34,716 nucleotides of DNA from CAZKTF01 sp964555565 (GTDB lineage: Bacteria; Planctomycetota; JAJSAM01; JAKLKS01): the NCBI GenBank assembly GCA_964555565.1, contig CAZKTF010000009.1, forward strand, positions 1 through 34,716, written 5' to 3'. The position numbers and the translations under genes are program-made. This document shows, piece after piece, positions 1-8,189 of the stretch. The notes beneath the pieces are model-generated. The model was not told the DNA's origin and did not search any database. It worked only from the letters and a program-made list of their open reading frames with translations. Position 1 is the first letter of the stretch. Each line of letters opens with the position of its first letter.

Positions 1-1
1 G

Positions 2-271
2 GCGCGCCGGGCCGCCGCGGACCTCGTCGCGCAAGGCGCGGCGGATGCCGACCCGGCGCGCCGGCTCGCGCTCGTCGCGGCGCTCCGGGCCGCCGGAGGA
101 GGGACCGCCGCCGCCCGGAGGCTCCTCCTCGGCCTCCTCGGGGACCCGGACGGCCCCGTCCGCACCGCGGCCCGGCGGGCGCTGTTCGGGGAGAAGCGCC
201 GCGGCCATCCCCCGAGCGCGGAATCGAGGGGGGAAGGAGCCGCCGGGCCGTATAACGATGTCGGACGATGA
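2..271 (+). CDS. C-terminal part of a HEAT-repeat-like protein (5' truncated by window edge)
   Basis: The open frame enters from the window edge and gives 89 residues before a TGA. The visible part is Ala/Leu/Arg-rich helical sequence with a HEAT-like unit near residues 45-65 (the pattern GLLGDPDGPVRTAARRAL), where a D-P-D-x-x-V-R turn is followed by an AAR-AL helix. HEAT and PBS-lyase-like repeats usually mediate protein-protein contacts; what this one binds cannot be told. Its TGA overlaps the ATG of the next gene (ATGA at 268-271), so the two are probably translationally coupled and in one operon. The last 20 residues look like a disordered tail. Alternative: any alpha-helical repeat protein. 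Confidence 0.6.
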   Translation, partial: ARRAAADLVAQGAADADPARRLALVAALRAAGGGTAAARRLLLGLLGDPDGPVRTAARRALFGEKRRGHPPSAESRGEGAAGPYNDVGR

Positions 272-696
272 AGTCCCTCCTCCCCCGTCCGGGGCTCGCC
301 TGGGCGGCCGCGGCGCTCTACGCCGCGGCGGTCGTCGTCGTCCTCCCCCTCCACGCGTTGCTCGAGGCCCCGCACGCGGGCATGGCCCCCCGGGGGGTCA
401 TCGACCGGGAAGGGCCGGACCCGTGCGCCCGGGAGGCGCCGGGGGCCGACGCGCTCTCCTGCCCCGGCGGACCCTGCCGGATCCCGGAGCACCACCACCG
501 GACCCGCCCCGTCCACGACGACTCCACCTGCCCCGTGTGCGGGGCGGCGGCACGCCTCCTCGCGCTGAAGGCCCCCGCGCCCGGCCCGGAGCCCGCGATC
601 CCCGTCGTGGCGAGGGGACCCGAGGCGCCCGCCGCTCGGGTCGTCGTCCCGGCCCTCCCCTCCCACCCGGCCCGCGGGCCCCCCGCGCGCGCCTAG
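268..696 (+). CDS. Small secreted or membrane-anchored His/Cys-rich protein, probable metal-related
   Basis: This is a 142-aa protein with one hydrophobic segment at about residues 8-33, acting as a signal peptide or anchor. A polar region follows with two cysteines (65, 70), a HHH triplet (75-77) and the motif HDDSTCPVC (83-91). The rest is Pro/Ala-rich. A His-rich loop followed by H-x5-CPVC is reminiscent of the small periplasmic DUF2946-like proteins often found beside metal transport genes, but I cannot assign it firmly. Its start overlaps the preceding stop (ATGA) and it lies 95 bases before a porin and a zinc ABC transporter. I infer that it binds or senses a divalent metal, probably zinc, outside the inner membrane. 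Confidence 0.7.
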   Translation: MKSLLPRPGLAWAAAALYAAAVVVVLPLHALLEAPHAGMAPRGVIDREGPDPCAREAPGADALSCPGGPCRIPEHHHRTRPVHDDSTCPVCGAAARLLALKAPAPGPEPAIPVVARGPEAPAARVVVPALPSHPARGPPARA

Positions 697-702
697 GCGG
701 CG

Positions 703-755
703 GCGCCCCCCGCGGGGCGCACCCCTCCCTCCCCGGGCGGCCGCGCCGCGGCCGC
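703..755 (+). other. Two GC-rich hairpins between the His/Cys protein and the porin
   Basis: The gap holds a 7-bp stem (GCGCCCC/GGGGCGC, 4-base loop) at 703-720. Two copies of the self-complementary octamer GCGGCCGC follow at 737-744 and 748-755. No T-run follows. They could slow transcription or stabilise the porin message, but in DNA this GC-rich they may also be chance. Confidence 0.3.
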
Positions 756-791
756 GGGGCCGGAGACGGGACTCCGCCGGGAGACCACGCC

Positions 792-2210
792 ATGCGAGCG
801 ATCGTCCGATTCCTCGCGCCCGCCGCGCTGCTCTGCGCCGCGGCAGGGCCCGCGAGAGGCGCTCCCCCCTCCGAGGGGGGCGTCGAGGAGCTTCGCCGCC
901 GGATGGACGAGATGCAGAAGAGGCACGACGAGGAGATGCGGACGCTGCGCGAGGAGATCGAGAGGGTGAAGTCCGCGCAGGCCGGGGGCACGCCGGCCGC
1001 CCCCGGGGGGCTCGCCTCCGCCCTCGAGGACTACGCGGCCCGCGTCGAGGACCTGGAGAAGAAGGTCGCCACGCTCGGGAAGCCGAAGGGCGCGCTCAAG
1101 CTGATCGACATCTCGCTGGACGGCCTCTTCACCGCGGGGACCTCGACCGCACCCGAGGGGGAGATCGGGAGCCTCGAGGCGGGCGGCCACGACCCGCACA
1201 GGAGGGGCTTCACCGCCCAGAACATCGAGGCGACCTTCTCCGGGGCCGTCGATCCGTACTTCCGCGCGGACGCGAGCATCGTCTGGCAGATCACGCCGGA
1301 GGGGGAGACGGGGGTGGAGCTCGAGGAGACGTACCTGACGACGACCTCGCTCCCCGCGGGGCTCCAGGTGAAGGCCGGGCAGTTCTTCACCGACTTCGGG
1401 CGGCTCAACCCGCAGCACCCCCACGCCTGGGAGTTCGTCGATCAGCCCGTGGTGAACTCCCGGATGTTCGGCGGCGACGGGATGCGCGGTCCCGGCGTGC
1501 GGCTCTCCTGGCTCGCGCCGACGAAGTTCCCCCTCGAGATCAGCGGCTCCCTCCAGGACGCCAACGGGGAGACGATGGCCTCCTTCATCAACGAGGACGG
1601 GGTCGGCGGGAGGCCGGTCGTGGACCGCCCGGTGCGCGCCTTCGGCGACCTCGCCCGGGTTGGCCGCGCCTTCGCGACCTTCGACGCCTCGGAGACCACG
1701 GTGATCGCCCCGGGCTTGTCGATCGCGACCGGTCCCAACTCGACGGGGGGCGACGGGCGAACCCGGATCCTGGGCGCGGACCTCACGCTCAAGTGGAAGC
1801 CCCTGGCGAACGACCACGGCTTCCCCTTCTTCGTCTGGCAGAGCGAGTACATGGAGCGGCGGTTCGGGGCGGCCTCCTTCGACGACCCGGCCGCTCCCCC
1901 CGCCCACCTCCCGGGGACGGTCCTCGGGGACGCGGGCTGGTACTCCCAGGCGGCCTGGGGCTTCTCCCGCGACTGGACCCTGGGCGTGCGCTACGACCGC
2001 GCCGAGGGGCGGGGCGAGGGGAACGACGCGGACCCGCTCCGCGACCTCCGCACGCGCGCGTCGCTCGCCCTCACGCACTACTTCAGCGAGTTCAGCAAGC
2101 TCCGGCTCCAGGTGAGCCGGGACCGGGCCCAGCACCTCGACAGGCACGCGACCTCGATCTGGCTCCAGTTCGAGGTGCTCATCGGCACCCACGGCGCACA
2201 CAGGTTCTAG
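792..2210 (+). CDS. Outer-membrane porin-like protein of a zinc-uptake locus
   Basis: Starting at the ATG at 792 gives 472 aa. The open frame extends far upstream, but only this ATG is followed by a signal peptide (residues 1-24, ending GPARGAPP), and a GGGAG lies about 10 bases before it. A charged coiled coil follows (about 30-95, rich in E, R and K heptads), then a long region of alternating aromatic and polar segments typical of a 16- or 18-strand beta-barrel, ending in a strand close to the C-terminus. Such coiled-coil porins are found next to zinc ABC transporters and are often labelled zinc-regulated porins. I infer passive passage of Zn2+ or a zinc complex across the outer membrane for delivery to the binding protein encoded 22 bases downstream. 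A general phosphate-selective-type porin is the alternative. Confidence 0.75.
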   Translation: MRAIVRFLAPAALLCAAAGPARGAPPSEGGVEELRRRMDEMQKRHDEEMRTLREEIERVKSAQAGGTPAAPGGLASALEDYAARVEDLEKKVATLGKPKGALKLIDISLDGLFTAGTSTAPEGEIGSLEAGGHDPHRRGFTAQNIEATFSGAVDPYFRADASIVWQITPEGETGVELEETYLTTTSLPAGLQVKAGQFFTDFGRLNPQHPHAWEFVDQPVVNSRMFGGDGMRGPGVRLSWLAPTKFPLEISGSLQDANGETMASFINEDGVGGRPVVDRPVRAFGDLARVGRAFATFDASETTVIAPGLSIATGPNSTGGDGRTRILGADLTLKWKPLANDHGFPFFVWQSEYMERRFGAASFDDPAAPPAHLPGTVLGDAGWYSQAAWGFSRDWTLGVRYDRAEGRGEGNDADPLRDLRTRASLALTHYFSEFSKLRLQVSRDRAQHLDRHATSIWLQFEVLIGTHGAHRF

Positions 2211-2232
2211 GAGTTCCAGGAAAGGACAAGCC

Positions 2233-3288
2233 ATGAAGCCGCTGCACGGTCGCCTCGCCCTCGCCGTCGCCCTCGCCGTCGCCTCCGCGGGGCCTCCCGC
2301 CCTCGGTGACGGCGAAGGGAAGATCCGGGTGCTCACGACCACCACCGACCTGCGGGAGATCGCGAAGGAGGTCGGGGGCGACGCGGTGGAGGTGGGCTGC
2401 CTGATGAAGGGTCCGGAGGACCCGCACTTCCTCGACGCCCGCCCCTCCTTCATCCGCATGGCGCACGACGCGGACCTCTTCGTCAAGACCGGGATGGAGC
2501 TGGAGATCGGCTACGAGATCCCGATCGTCCGGGACTGCCGCAACGCGCGGATACAGTCGGGGGCCCCGGGGTACTGCGACGCCTCGGAGGGGGTGGAGAA
2601 GCTCGAGGTCCCCGCGACGGAGTTCGACAGGTCCCGGGGGGACGTCCACCCCGACGGGAACCCGCACTACCTGATGGACCCGGTCCGCGCGAAGGCGGTC
2701 GCGGGGACGATCGCCGGGAAGCTCGCCGGGATCGACCCCGCCCGGCAGAAGGAGTTCCTCGCCCGCGCGCGGGAGTTCGCGAGGCGCGTGGACGCGGCGA
2801 TGTTCGGCGGGGAGATCCTCAAGGAGGCGCCCGCCCGGCGCCTGGAGGGGCTGCTCGCGGACGGGAAGCTCGCCGCCTGGCTCAAGGAGAAGGGGCTCGA
2901 GGGCAAGCTCGCCGGCTGGGCGAAGGAGATGCTGCCCTTCTCCGGCGCGCCGGTCGTGGACTACCACGCGAACCTCACCTACTTCGCCGACCGCTTCCAC
3001 CTCGTCGTGGCCGCCCACCTGGAGCCGAAGCCGGGCATCGCCCCCACCCCGCGCCACGTCCGGTCCATCGTCGAGAGGATGAAGGCCGAGGGGATCCGCG
3101 TCGTGGGGCGGACGGTCTTCCAGCCCGCCGAGACGGCGGCCTCGGTCGCGGCGGACGCCGGGGCCCGCGCCGTGACCTACGCGCACATGCCCGGTGCGCT
3201 GCCGGGGACGGACGACTACCTCTCCTTCGTCGGGGCGAACGTGAAGGCCTTCGCGGACGCGCTCCGTCAGGCCCCCGCGGCGCGGTAG
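2233..3288 (+). CDS. znuA: Zinc/manganese ABC transporter, periplasmic substrate-binding protein
   Basis: This 351-aa protein has a signal peptide (1-25) and the bilobal fold of cluster A-I metal-binding proteins (ZnuA/TroA). The expected metal ligands are visible: His65 in EDPHFLDARPS, His145 in NPHYLMDP and His245 in VDYHANLTYFADRF. The long central helix lies at about 172-235. It lacks the His-rich loop of many ZnuA proteins; the His/Cys protein encoded upstream might supply that role (inference). It captures the metal in the periplasm and passes it to the permease. It is followed by the ATPase gene 15 bases later. Zinc is the likeliest substrate, but manganese or iron cannot be excluded by sequence. 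Confidence 0.88.
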   Translation: MKPLHGRLALAVALAVASAGPPALGDGEGKIRVLTTTTDLREIAKEVGGDAVEVGCLMKGPEDPHFLDARPSFIRMAHDADLFVKTGMELEIGYEIPIVRDCRNARIQSGAPGYCDASEGVEKLEVPATEFDRSRGDVHPDGNPHYLMDPVRAKAVAGTIAGKLAGIDPARQKEFLARAREFARRVDAAMFGGEILKEAPARRLEGLLADGKLAAWLKEKGLEGKLAGWAKEMLPFSGAPVVDYHANLTYFADRFHLVVAAHLEPKPGIAPTPRHVRSIVERMKAEGIRVVGRTVFQPAETAASVAADAGARAVTYAHMPGALPGTDDYLSFVGANVKAFADALRQAPAAR

Positions 3289-3303
3289 ACGGGGGCACGG
3301 GAC

Positions 3304-4071
3304 ATGGACCTGGCCGGGGAGGAGGTGCTCCGCGTCGAGGAATTGGCCGTGGGTTACGACGGCCGCCCGGTCGTCTCGGGGATCTCCCTCTCGCTGCGGC
3401 GAGGGGACGTCCTCGGGATCGTCGGGCCGAACGGCTCCGGCAAGACGACCTTCGTGAAGGCCGTCCTCGGGCTCCTGGACCCGCTCTCCGGGTCCATCGC
3501 CCGGGCGCCGGGCTTCCGGGTGGGGTACGTCCCGCAGAAGGACGCCATCGACCCGGTCTTCCCCTTCACCGCGGCGGACGTCGTGCTGATGGCGGCGCGG
3601 GCCGACGCGGTGTTCCCGTTCACCGCGCGACGGGAGCGGTACCGCCTGGCGGGGGAGGCGCTGGAGCGGGTCGGGCTCTCCCCCCTGGCGGACCGCTCCT
3701 ACCGCGACCTGTCGGGGGGCCAGCGCCAGAGGGTCCTCATGGCGCGCGCCCTGGCGACCCGGCCCACGGTGCTCGCGCTCGACGAGCCCACGAGCGGGAT
3801 GGACCTGGAGGCGGAGGGGGCGCTGTTCAGCCTGGTGCGCAGGCTCCGGGCCGAGGAGTCCCTCACCGTCCTCCTCGTCACGCACACCCTCGCGCTCGTG
3901 GCGAACGAGGCGACCCAGGTCCTCGTGTTCCACGAGGGGCGCCACCGGGAGGGCGGGGTGGACGAGATCCTGACCGGGGCGGCGCTGAGCGCGCTGTACG
4001 GGATCCCGGTCTTGGTGGAGAAGGTGGCCGGGCGGCGGGTCGTCGTCGGGATGCCGGCGGAGGGGCCATGA
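3304..4071 (+). CDS. znuC: Zinc/manganese ABC transporter, ATP-binding protein
   Basis: This is a 255-aa ABC ATPase with all motifs in order: Walker A GPNGSGKTT (41-49), Q-loop in VGYVPQKD, signature LSGGQRQR, Walker B VLALDEPTSG and the switch histidine in LLVTHT. Its length and the partner genes match the ATPase of metal uptake systems; it would energise transport from the cytoplasmic side. Its stop overlaps the start of the permease (ATGA at 4068-4071), as expected for subunits made in stoichiometric amounts. Confidence 0.92.
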   Translation: MDLAGEEVLRVEELAVGYDGRPVVSGISLSLRRGDVLGIVGPNGSGKTTFVKAVLGLLDPLSGSIARAPGFRVGYVPQKDAIDPVFPFTAADVVLMAARADAVFPFTARRERYRLAGEALERVGLSPLADRSYRDLSGGQRQRVLMARALATRPTVLALDEPTSGMDLEAEGALFSLVRRLRAEESLTVLLVTHTLALVANEATQVLVFHEGRHREGGVDEILTGAALSALYGIPVLVEKVAGRRVVVGMPAEGP

Positions 4072-4949
4072 GCTCGCTCCTCGAGACCGTCCGGTTCTTC
4101 GGGCCGGCCTTCGCCGGGAGCCTCCTCGTCGCGCTGGCCTGCGCGGTCCTCGGCGTCTACATCATCGGGCGGCGCATGGTCCTCATCGGCGTGGCCCTCC
4201 CCCAGGTCGCGGCGGCGGGGATCGGGCTGTCGTTCCTCGCGGGGCTGGTCCCCTGGACCGCGCCGGGCACGCTCCTCTCCTTCTCCCGCGACCACGACGT
4301 CATGGCCATCGGGCTCGAGGTCGTCGGGCTCGGGATCCTCCTGGCCGCCCCCGGGCGCCGCCGGATGCCCGCCGAGGTCGTCACCGGGGTCGCCTACTGC
4401 GTGGCGGGCGCCCTGGCGATGCTCTTCGTGCTCGGGAGCGCCCAGGGGATGGACGAGGTGCGCAACCTGGTGTCGGGGGACGTCCTGGGGATCCACGGGG
4501 GCGACCTCGCCCCCCTCGGCGCGGTGCTGGGCGGGGTGCTCCTCACGCACGCCCTGCTGTTCCGCCGCTTCGTGTTCGCGGCCTTCGACCCGGAGATGGC
4601 GGCGACGCTCGGGATCCGGACGCGGCTGCACGACCTCGCGTTCTTCGGCGGACTCGCCCTCGTGGTCGCCCGCTCGGTCCACGCCACGGGCACCCTCTTC
4701 GTCTTCTCCTACCTCCTCCTCCCCGGCGCGACCGGGCTGCTGGTCGCGCGGAGGGTGGGGAGCGTCTTCGCCGTCGCCGCGGGCACGGCGCTCCTCGGGG
4801 CGGCCTCGGGGTTCCTCCTCGCCGCCGACCCGGCCTTCGACTGGCCCGTGGGGCCCACGGCCACCGTCACCGTGTTCGCGCTGTTCCTCGCGGCCTCGGC
4901 GGGGCGCTGGGCCGTGGACCGGATCAGACCCCGATCCCGTAGTAGGTGA
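4068..4949 (+). CDS. znuB: Zinc/manganese ABC transporter, permease
   Basis: This is a 293-aa integral membrane protein with about eight hydrophobic segments and typical ABC-3 permease features: the opening FFGPAFAGSLLVALACAVLG, GRRMVLIGVALPQVAAAGIG near residues 35-55, and FAAFDPEMAATLGIR near 170-185. It forms the inner-membrane channel driven by the ATPase encoded before it. The last 26 bases overlap the 3' end of the oppositely oriented UDP-glucose dehydrogenase gene (stop at 4924), so its Arg/Ser-rich C-terminus is constrained by the other gene. Confidence 0.9.
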   Translation: MSSLLETVRFFGPAFAGSLLVALACAVLGVYIIGRRMVLIGVALPQVAAAGIGLSFLAGLVPWTAPGTLLSFSRDHDVMAIGLEVVGLGILLAAPGRRRMPAEVVTGVAYCVAGALAMLFVLGSAQGMDEVRNLVSGDVLGIHGGDLAPLGAVLGGVLLTHALLFRRFVFAAFDPEMAATLGIRTRLHDLAFFGGLALVVARSVHATGTLFVFSYLLLPGATGLLVARRVGSVFAVAAGTALLGAASGFLLAADPAFDWPVGPTATVTVFALFLAASAGRWAVDRIRPRSRSR

Positions 4950-6222
4950 AGCCCTGCTCCTTGAGGTGCAGGCGGGCGTAGATGTTCCGCCCGTCGAAGA
5001 CGACCGGGGTCTTCATCAGGGACTTCATGCGGTCGAAGTCGGGGTGGCGGAACTCGTTCCACTCCGTGACGAGGGCCAGGGCGTCGGCCCCCTCGAGCGC
5101 CTCGTAGGGCTTGGTGCAGTATGTGATCGAATCGCCGAAGTGGCGCCGCGCCTCCTTGAGCGCCTCCGGGTCCGCCGCCCGGACCTTCGCCCCGGCCTCC
5201 AGGAGCGCCCGGATGAGCACGATGCTCGGGGCGTCGCGCATGTCGTCGGTGCGCGGCTTGAAGGCGAGCCCCCAGACCGCGAGCGTCAGGCCCTTCGGCG
5301 GGCCGCCGAAGTGCTTCACCATCTTCTCGTAGAGGAGCCGCTTCTGCCGCTCGTTCGTCTCCGTGGCGGCCCTCACCGTCGGGAGCGTCATCCCGTTGGA
5401 CTCGGCCGTGTGGAGGAGTGCCTTCACGTCCTTCCCGAAGCAGGATCCTCCCCACCCGATCCCCGGGAACAGGAAGGCCGGCCCGATGCGGGAGTCGAGG
5501 CCGACTCCCTGGCGGACGTTGTCCACGCTGGCGCCGACCTTCTCGCAGAGGAGGGCGATCTCGTTCATGAAGGAGATCCGCGAGGCGAGCATCGCGTTGG
5601 CGGCGTACTTCGTCATCTCGGCGCTCTCGACGTCCATGACCAGGACCGGCTTCCCGGTGCGCACGAAGGGGGAGTAGAGCTCCCTCATGATCTCGGCCGT
5701 GCGGGGGTCGGAGCAGCCGACGACCACGCGGTCGGGCTTCATGAAGTCCTCGATGGCGGCCCCCTCCTTCAGGAACTCCGGGTTGCTCACCACGTCGAAG
5801 GGGTGCTTCGTCTGCCCGCGGACGATCGCGGCCACCTGCCGCGCCGTCCCCACCGGGACCGTGGACTTGTCCACGATCACCTTGTACCCGTCCATGGCCC
5901 GGCCGATGTCCTCGGCCACCTCGAGGACCATGGAGAGGTCGGAGGAGCCGTCGTCGCCCGCGGGGGTGCCCACGGCGATGAAGAGCACGAGGGAGGACTT
6001 CACCGCGGCGTCCAGGTCCGTCGTGAAGGTGAGCCTCTCCTCCGCGACGTTCCGCCGCACCAGCTCCTCCAGCCCGGGCTCGTAGATCGGGACCCGGCCG
6101 GCACGCAGCGCCTCGATCTTGGCCGCGTCCCTGTCCATGCAGACGACCTGGTTGCCGGTCTCGGCGAAGCAGGTCCCGGACACGAGCCCGACGTAGCCCG
6201 TGCCGATCACCGCGATCTTCAT
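4924..6222 (-). CDS. ugd: UDP-glucose 6-dehydrogenase
   Basis: This 432-aa cytoplasmic enzyme oxidises UDP-glucose to UDP-glucuronate with two NAD+, feeding surface polysaccharide synthesis. The N-terminal Rossmann fold begins MKIAVIGTGYVGLVSG. Further family motifs are STVPVGT, NPEFLKEGAAI, the catalytic-cysteine segment GWGGSCFGKD (near residue 260) and the C-terminal domain opening WGLAFKPRTDDMRDAPS. The residue after CF is Gly where many bacterial enzymes have Pro; this position varies in the family. The ATG at 6222 is preceded by GGGAGGGA. It is the last gene of the leftward series and overlaps the zinc permease gene tail to tail. Confidence 0.95.
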   Translation of the reverse strand: MKIAVIGTGYVGLVSGTCFAETGNQVVCMDRDAAKIEALRAGRVPIYEPGLEELVRRNVAEERLTFTTDLDAAVKSSLVLFIAVGTPAGDDGSSDLSMVLEVAEDIGRAMDGYKVIVDKSTVPVGTARQVAAIVRGQTKHPFDVVSNPEFLKEGAAIEDFMKPDRVVVGCSDPRTAEIMRELYSPFVRTGKPVLVMDVESAEMTKYAANAMLASRISFMNEIALLCEKVGASVDNVRQGVGLDSRIGPAFLFPGIGWGGSCFGKDVKALLHTAESNGMTLPTVRAATETNERQKRLLYEKMVKHFGGPPKGLTLAVWGLAFKPRTDDMRDAPSIVLIRALLEAGAKVRAADPEALKEARRHFGDSITYCTKPYEALEGADALALVTEWNEFRHPDFDRMKSLMKTPVVFDGRNIYARLHLKEQGFTYYGIGV

Positions 6223-6308
6223 GGGGTCCCTCCCGTGGGGATGAGGCTTGAGGCTACGGATCCCGCCGCCCGCGCCCAAGGAACGGGGGACGGCGGGGAC
6301 GGGGGCGG

Positions 6309-7175
6309 TCAGCGCGGCGGGAAGCGGAGCCGGAGGACCCGCGACGTCGAGTGGTCCTCGTCCTCGGCGTGGTCGAGGACGGCCAGCGCGAAGGGGACCT
6401 CCGCGAGGTCCGCGAGGTCCCGGTCGTCGGGGTGCCCTGCGTGCAGGGCCCGTGCGCACTCCACCGTCCACTCGCCGGCCTCCCAGGCGCCGCGGGCGGT
6501 CACGTCGGCCGCACTCCCCTTCGGGCGGCGTGCGCGGAACCGCGGGGCGTTCTCGCCGCCCGGGGGCTCCGGCAGGGCCTCGGTCGCGGACTCCCCCGCA
6601 TCCTCGGGCCGCGCGATGAAGAGCGTACGCCCGTCGGGGAGCCGCACCTCCGCGCGCTTCCCGCCCGGGTCGGCGAAGGTGTAGCGGTGGACCTTGTCCA
6701 TGGCGTGACCGGCGGGGTCGGTCCGGCAGGCCTTCCATACCCACACGTCCCAGGCGGCCTCCACGGGAGCCCGCATGTTCGCGGTGAAGGGGCCGGAGAT
6801 CGGGAAGCCGACGGCGAGGGCGTCCTCGAGGTCGGGCCCGGACTTCCACTTCCCGTCCGCCCCCCGCACCCAGGGCTTGTGGACCCGGTCCTCGGTGGAG
6901 TCGCGCCACCGCACGAGGAGGTAGAGGGTCCCCTCGTGCACCACGGCGCGCACGCGGCAGGACTGCGCCTCGGCCGGGCCCTGGAGCGGGACCAGGGTCT
7001 CGGGGGCGGCGTCCCAGGCCTCGTCCGTGCCGAGCCCGTCCACGATCGGCGGGCGGGCCACGGCCACCGCGCGAACCTCGGCCTCCGCGAGGGGCTCTCC
7101 GGGAGGCGGCCCGCCCTCCGGCGGGGAGGCGCAACCGGCGGCCAGCGCGGCGGCGAGGAGGGCGGCGGTCTTCAC
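6309..7175 (-). CDS. Lipoprotein with ethylbenzene-dehydrogenase-like haem-binding (CBM9-like) domain
   Basis: The predicted 288-aa product starts at GTG 7175 and has a short signal peptide with a lipobox, LAAGC at residues 11-15, so it is probably a lipoprotein. The mature part resembles the EB_dh/CBM9-like beta-sandwich: an opening PPIVDGLGTDEAWDAAP, then LYLLVRWRDSTEDR and an acidic DLEDALAVGFPI segment. In relatives this domain binds haem b as the gamma subunit of DMSO-reductase-type enzymes, or stands alone in multihaem respiratory systems. No molybdenum subunit is encoded nearby, so the partner is unknown. It lies between the UbiA-type and UDP-glucose dehydrogenase genes in the same direction. 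A role in periplasmic electron transfer is inference. Confidence 0.7.
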   Translation of the reverse strand: MKTAALLAAALAAGCASPPEGGPPPGEPLAEAEVRAVAVARPPIVDGLGTDEAWDAAPETLVPLQGPAEAQSCRVRAVVHEGTLYLLVRWRDSTEDRVHKPWVRGADGKWKSGPDLEDALAVGFPISGPFTANMRAPVEAAWDVWVWKACRTDPAGHAMDKVHRYTFADPGGKRAEVRLPDGRTLFIARPEDAGESATEALPEPPGGENAPRFRARRPKGSAADVTARGAWEAGEWTVECARALHAGHPDDRDLADLAEVPFALAVLDHAEDEDHSTSRVLRLRFPPR

Positions 7176-7207
7176 GGGGGGCTCCCGGGGTGGGCGAAGG
7201 GGGGATC

Positions 7208-8149
7208 CTACCCGGCCCACCAGCGGGACGAGGCGAAGGGGAACAGGAGGTCGCCGGCGACCCCCGCCAGGACGAGGAGCGAGACCGCCGCGTTCAGGTG
7301 GAAGAAGGCCCGGTTCATCCTCCCCGGGTCGTCCGGGGAGACGAGCCGGTGCTCGACGACCAGGAGCACCGCCACGACGGCCAGGGCGCCGAGGAAGAAG
7401 GGACCCAGCCGCGCGGCGGCGCCGAAGGCGAGGAGCGCGGCCACCGTGAGCGCGTGGAGGACCGCGGCCACGCGCAGCGAGCGCGCCGTCCCCAGCCGTG
7501 CCGGGATCGAGTGGAGCCCGAGCGCCCGGTCGGACTCCACGTCCTGGCATGCGTAGAGGACGTCGAAGCCGGCGACCCACAGGACCACCGCGCCGCCGAG
7601 GGCGGCGGGGGCGGTCCAGCCGGGCGCGAACTTCCCGGTCACGGCGAGCCACGCCCCGAGCGGGGAGATGCCGAGCGCGAGGCCGAGGAGGAAGTGGGAG
7701 AGGGCCGTGAACCGCTTCGCGAGGGAGTAGCCGAGGAGGACCCCGAGGGTGGGGAAGGCCAGGGCCCCGCAGAGGGGGTTGAGTTCCCGGGCGGCCAGGA
7801 GGAACAGCGCCGACGCGATCGCGACCGCCGCGACGGCCGTCCCGCGCGGGAGCGTCCCCGCGGGGAGCGCGCGGCCCGCGGTGCGCGGGTTCGCCGCGTC
7901 GAGGCGGGCGTCGATGAGCCGGTTGAACCCCATGGCCGCGGTCCGCGCCCCGACCATGGCGGCCAGCACCCAGAGGACCGTGCGGAGGTCCGGGAGCCCC
8001 CGCCCGGGGAGGAGGAGCCCGCACGCCGCGAAGGGCAGCGCGAACACCGTGTGCGGGAACTTGACCATCTCCAGGAATGCCGCGATGCGGCCGGGGATCC
8101 CGCGGGGCGGCGCGGGCGGCGCGGCGGCCGGGGTCGCGGGGCCGGTCAC
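7208..8149 (-). CDS. UbiA-family prenyltransferase (4-hydroxybenzoate polyprenyltransferase / MqnP-like)
   Basis: This 313-aa polytopic membrane protein has about nine hydrophobic segments. The two prenyl-diphosphate/Mg2+ motifs are clear: N76-x3-D80-x3-D84 in NRLIDARLD followed by NPRTAGRALPAG, and D203-x3-D207 in CQDVESDRALG. The form YACQDVESDRALGLHSIP is typical of the branch annotated as 4-hydroxybenzoate polyprenyltransferase, which includes the enzyme of the futalosine menaquinone route. It would attach a polyprenyl tail to an aromatic acid in the inner membrane. The start is GTG at 8149 with no clear Shine-Dalgarno; ATG at codon 28 (MVKFPHTV) is an alternative. Confidence 0.85.
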   Translation of the reverse strand: MTGPATPAAAPPAPPRGIPGRIAAFLEMVKFPHTVFALPFAACGLLLPGRGLPDLRTVLWVLAAMVGARTAAMGFNRLIDARLDAANPRTAGRALPAGTLPRGTAVAAVAIASALFLLAARELNPLCGALAFPTLGVLLGYSLAKRFTALSHFLLGLALGISPLGAWLAVTGKFAPGWTAPAALGGAVVLWVAGFDVLYACQDVESDRALGLHSIPARLGTARSLRVAAVLHALTVAALLAFGAAARLGPFFLGALAVVAVLLVVEHRLVSPDDPGRMNRAFFHLNAAVSLLVLAGVAGDLLFPFASSRWWAG

Positions 8150-8189
8150 GGGGCGGCCAGTGTACGGACCGTCCCTCGACCCGCCGCGG

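Noticed and set aside
697..791. Zur operator or zinc riboswitch before the porin gene
   Set aside because: Only GC-rich hairpins are present; no AT-containing inverted repeat of Zur type could be found.
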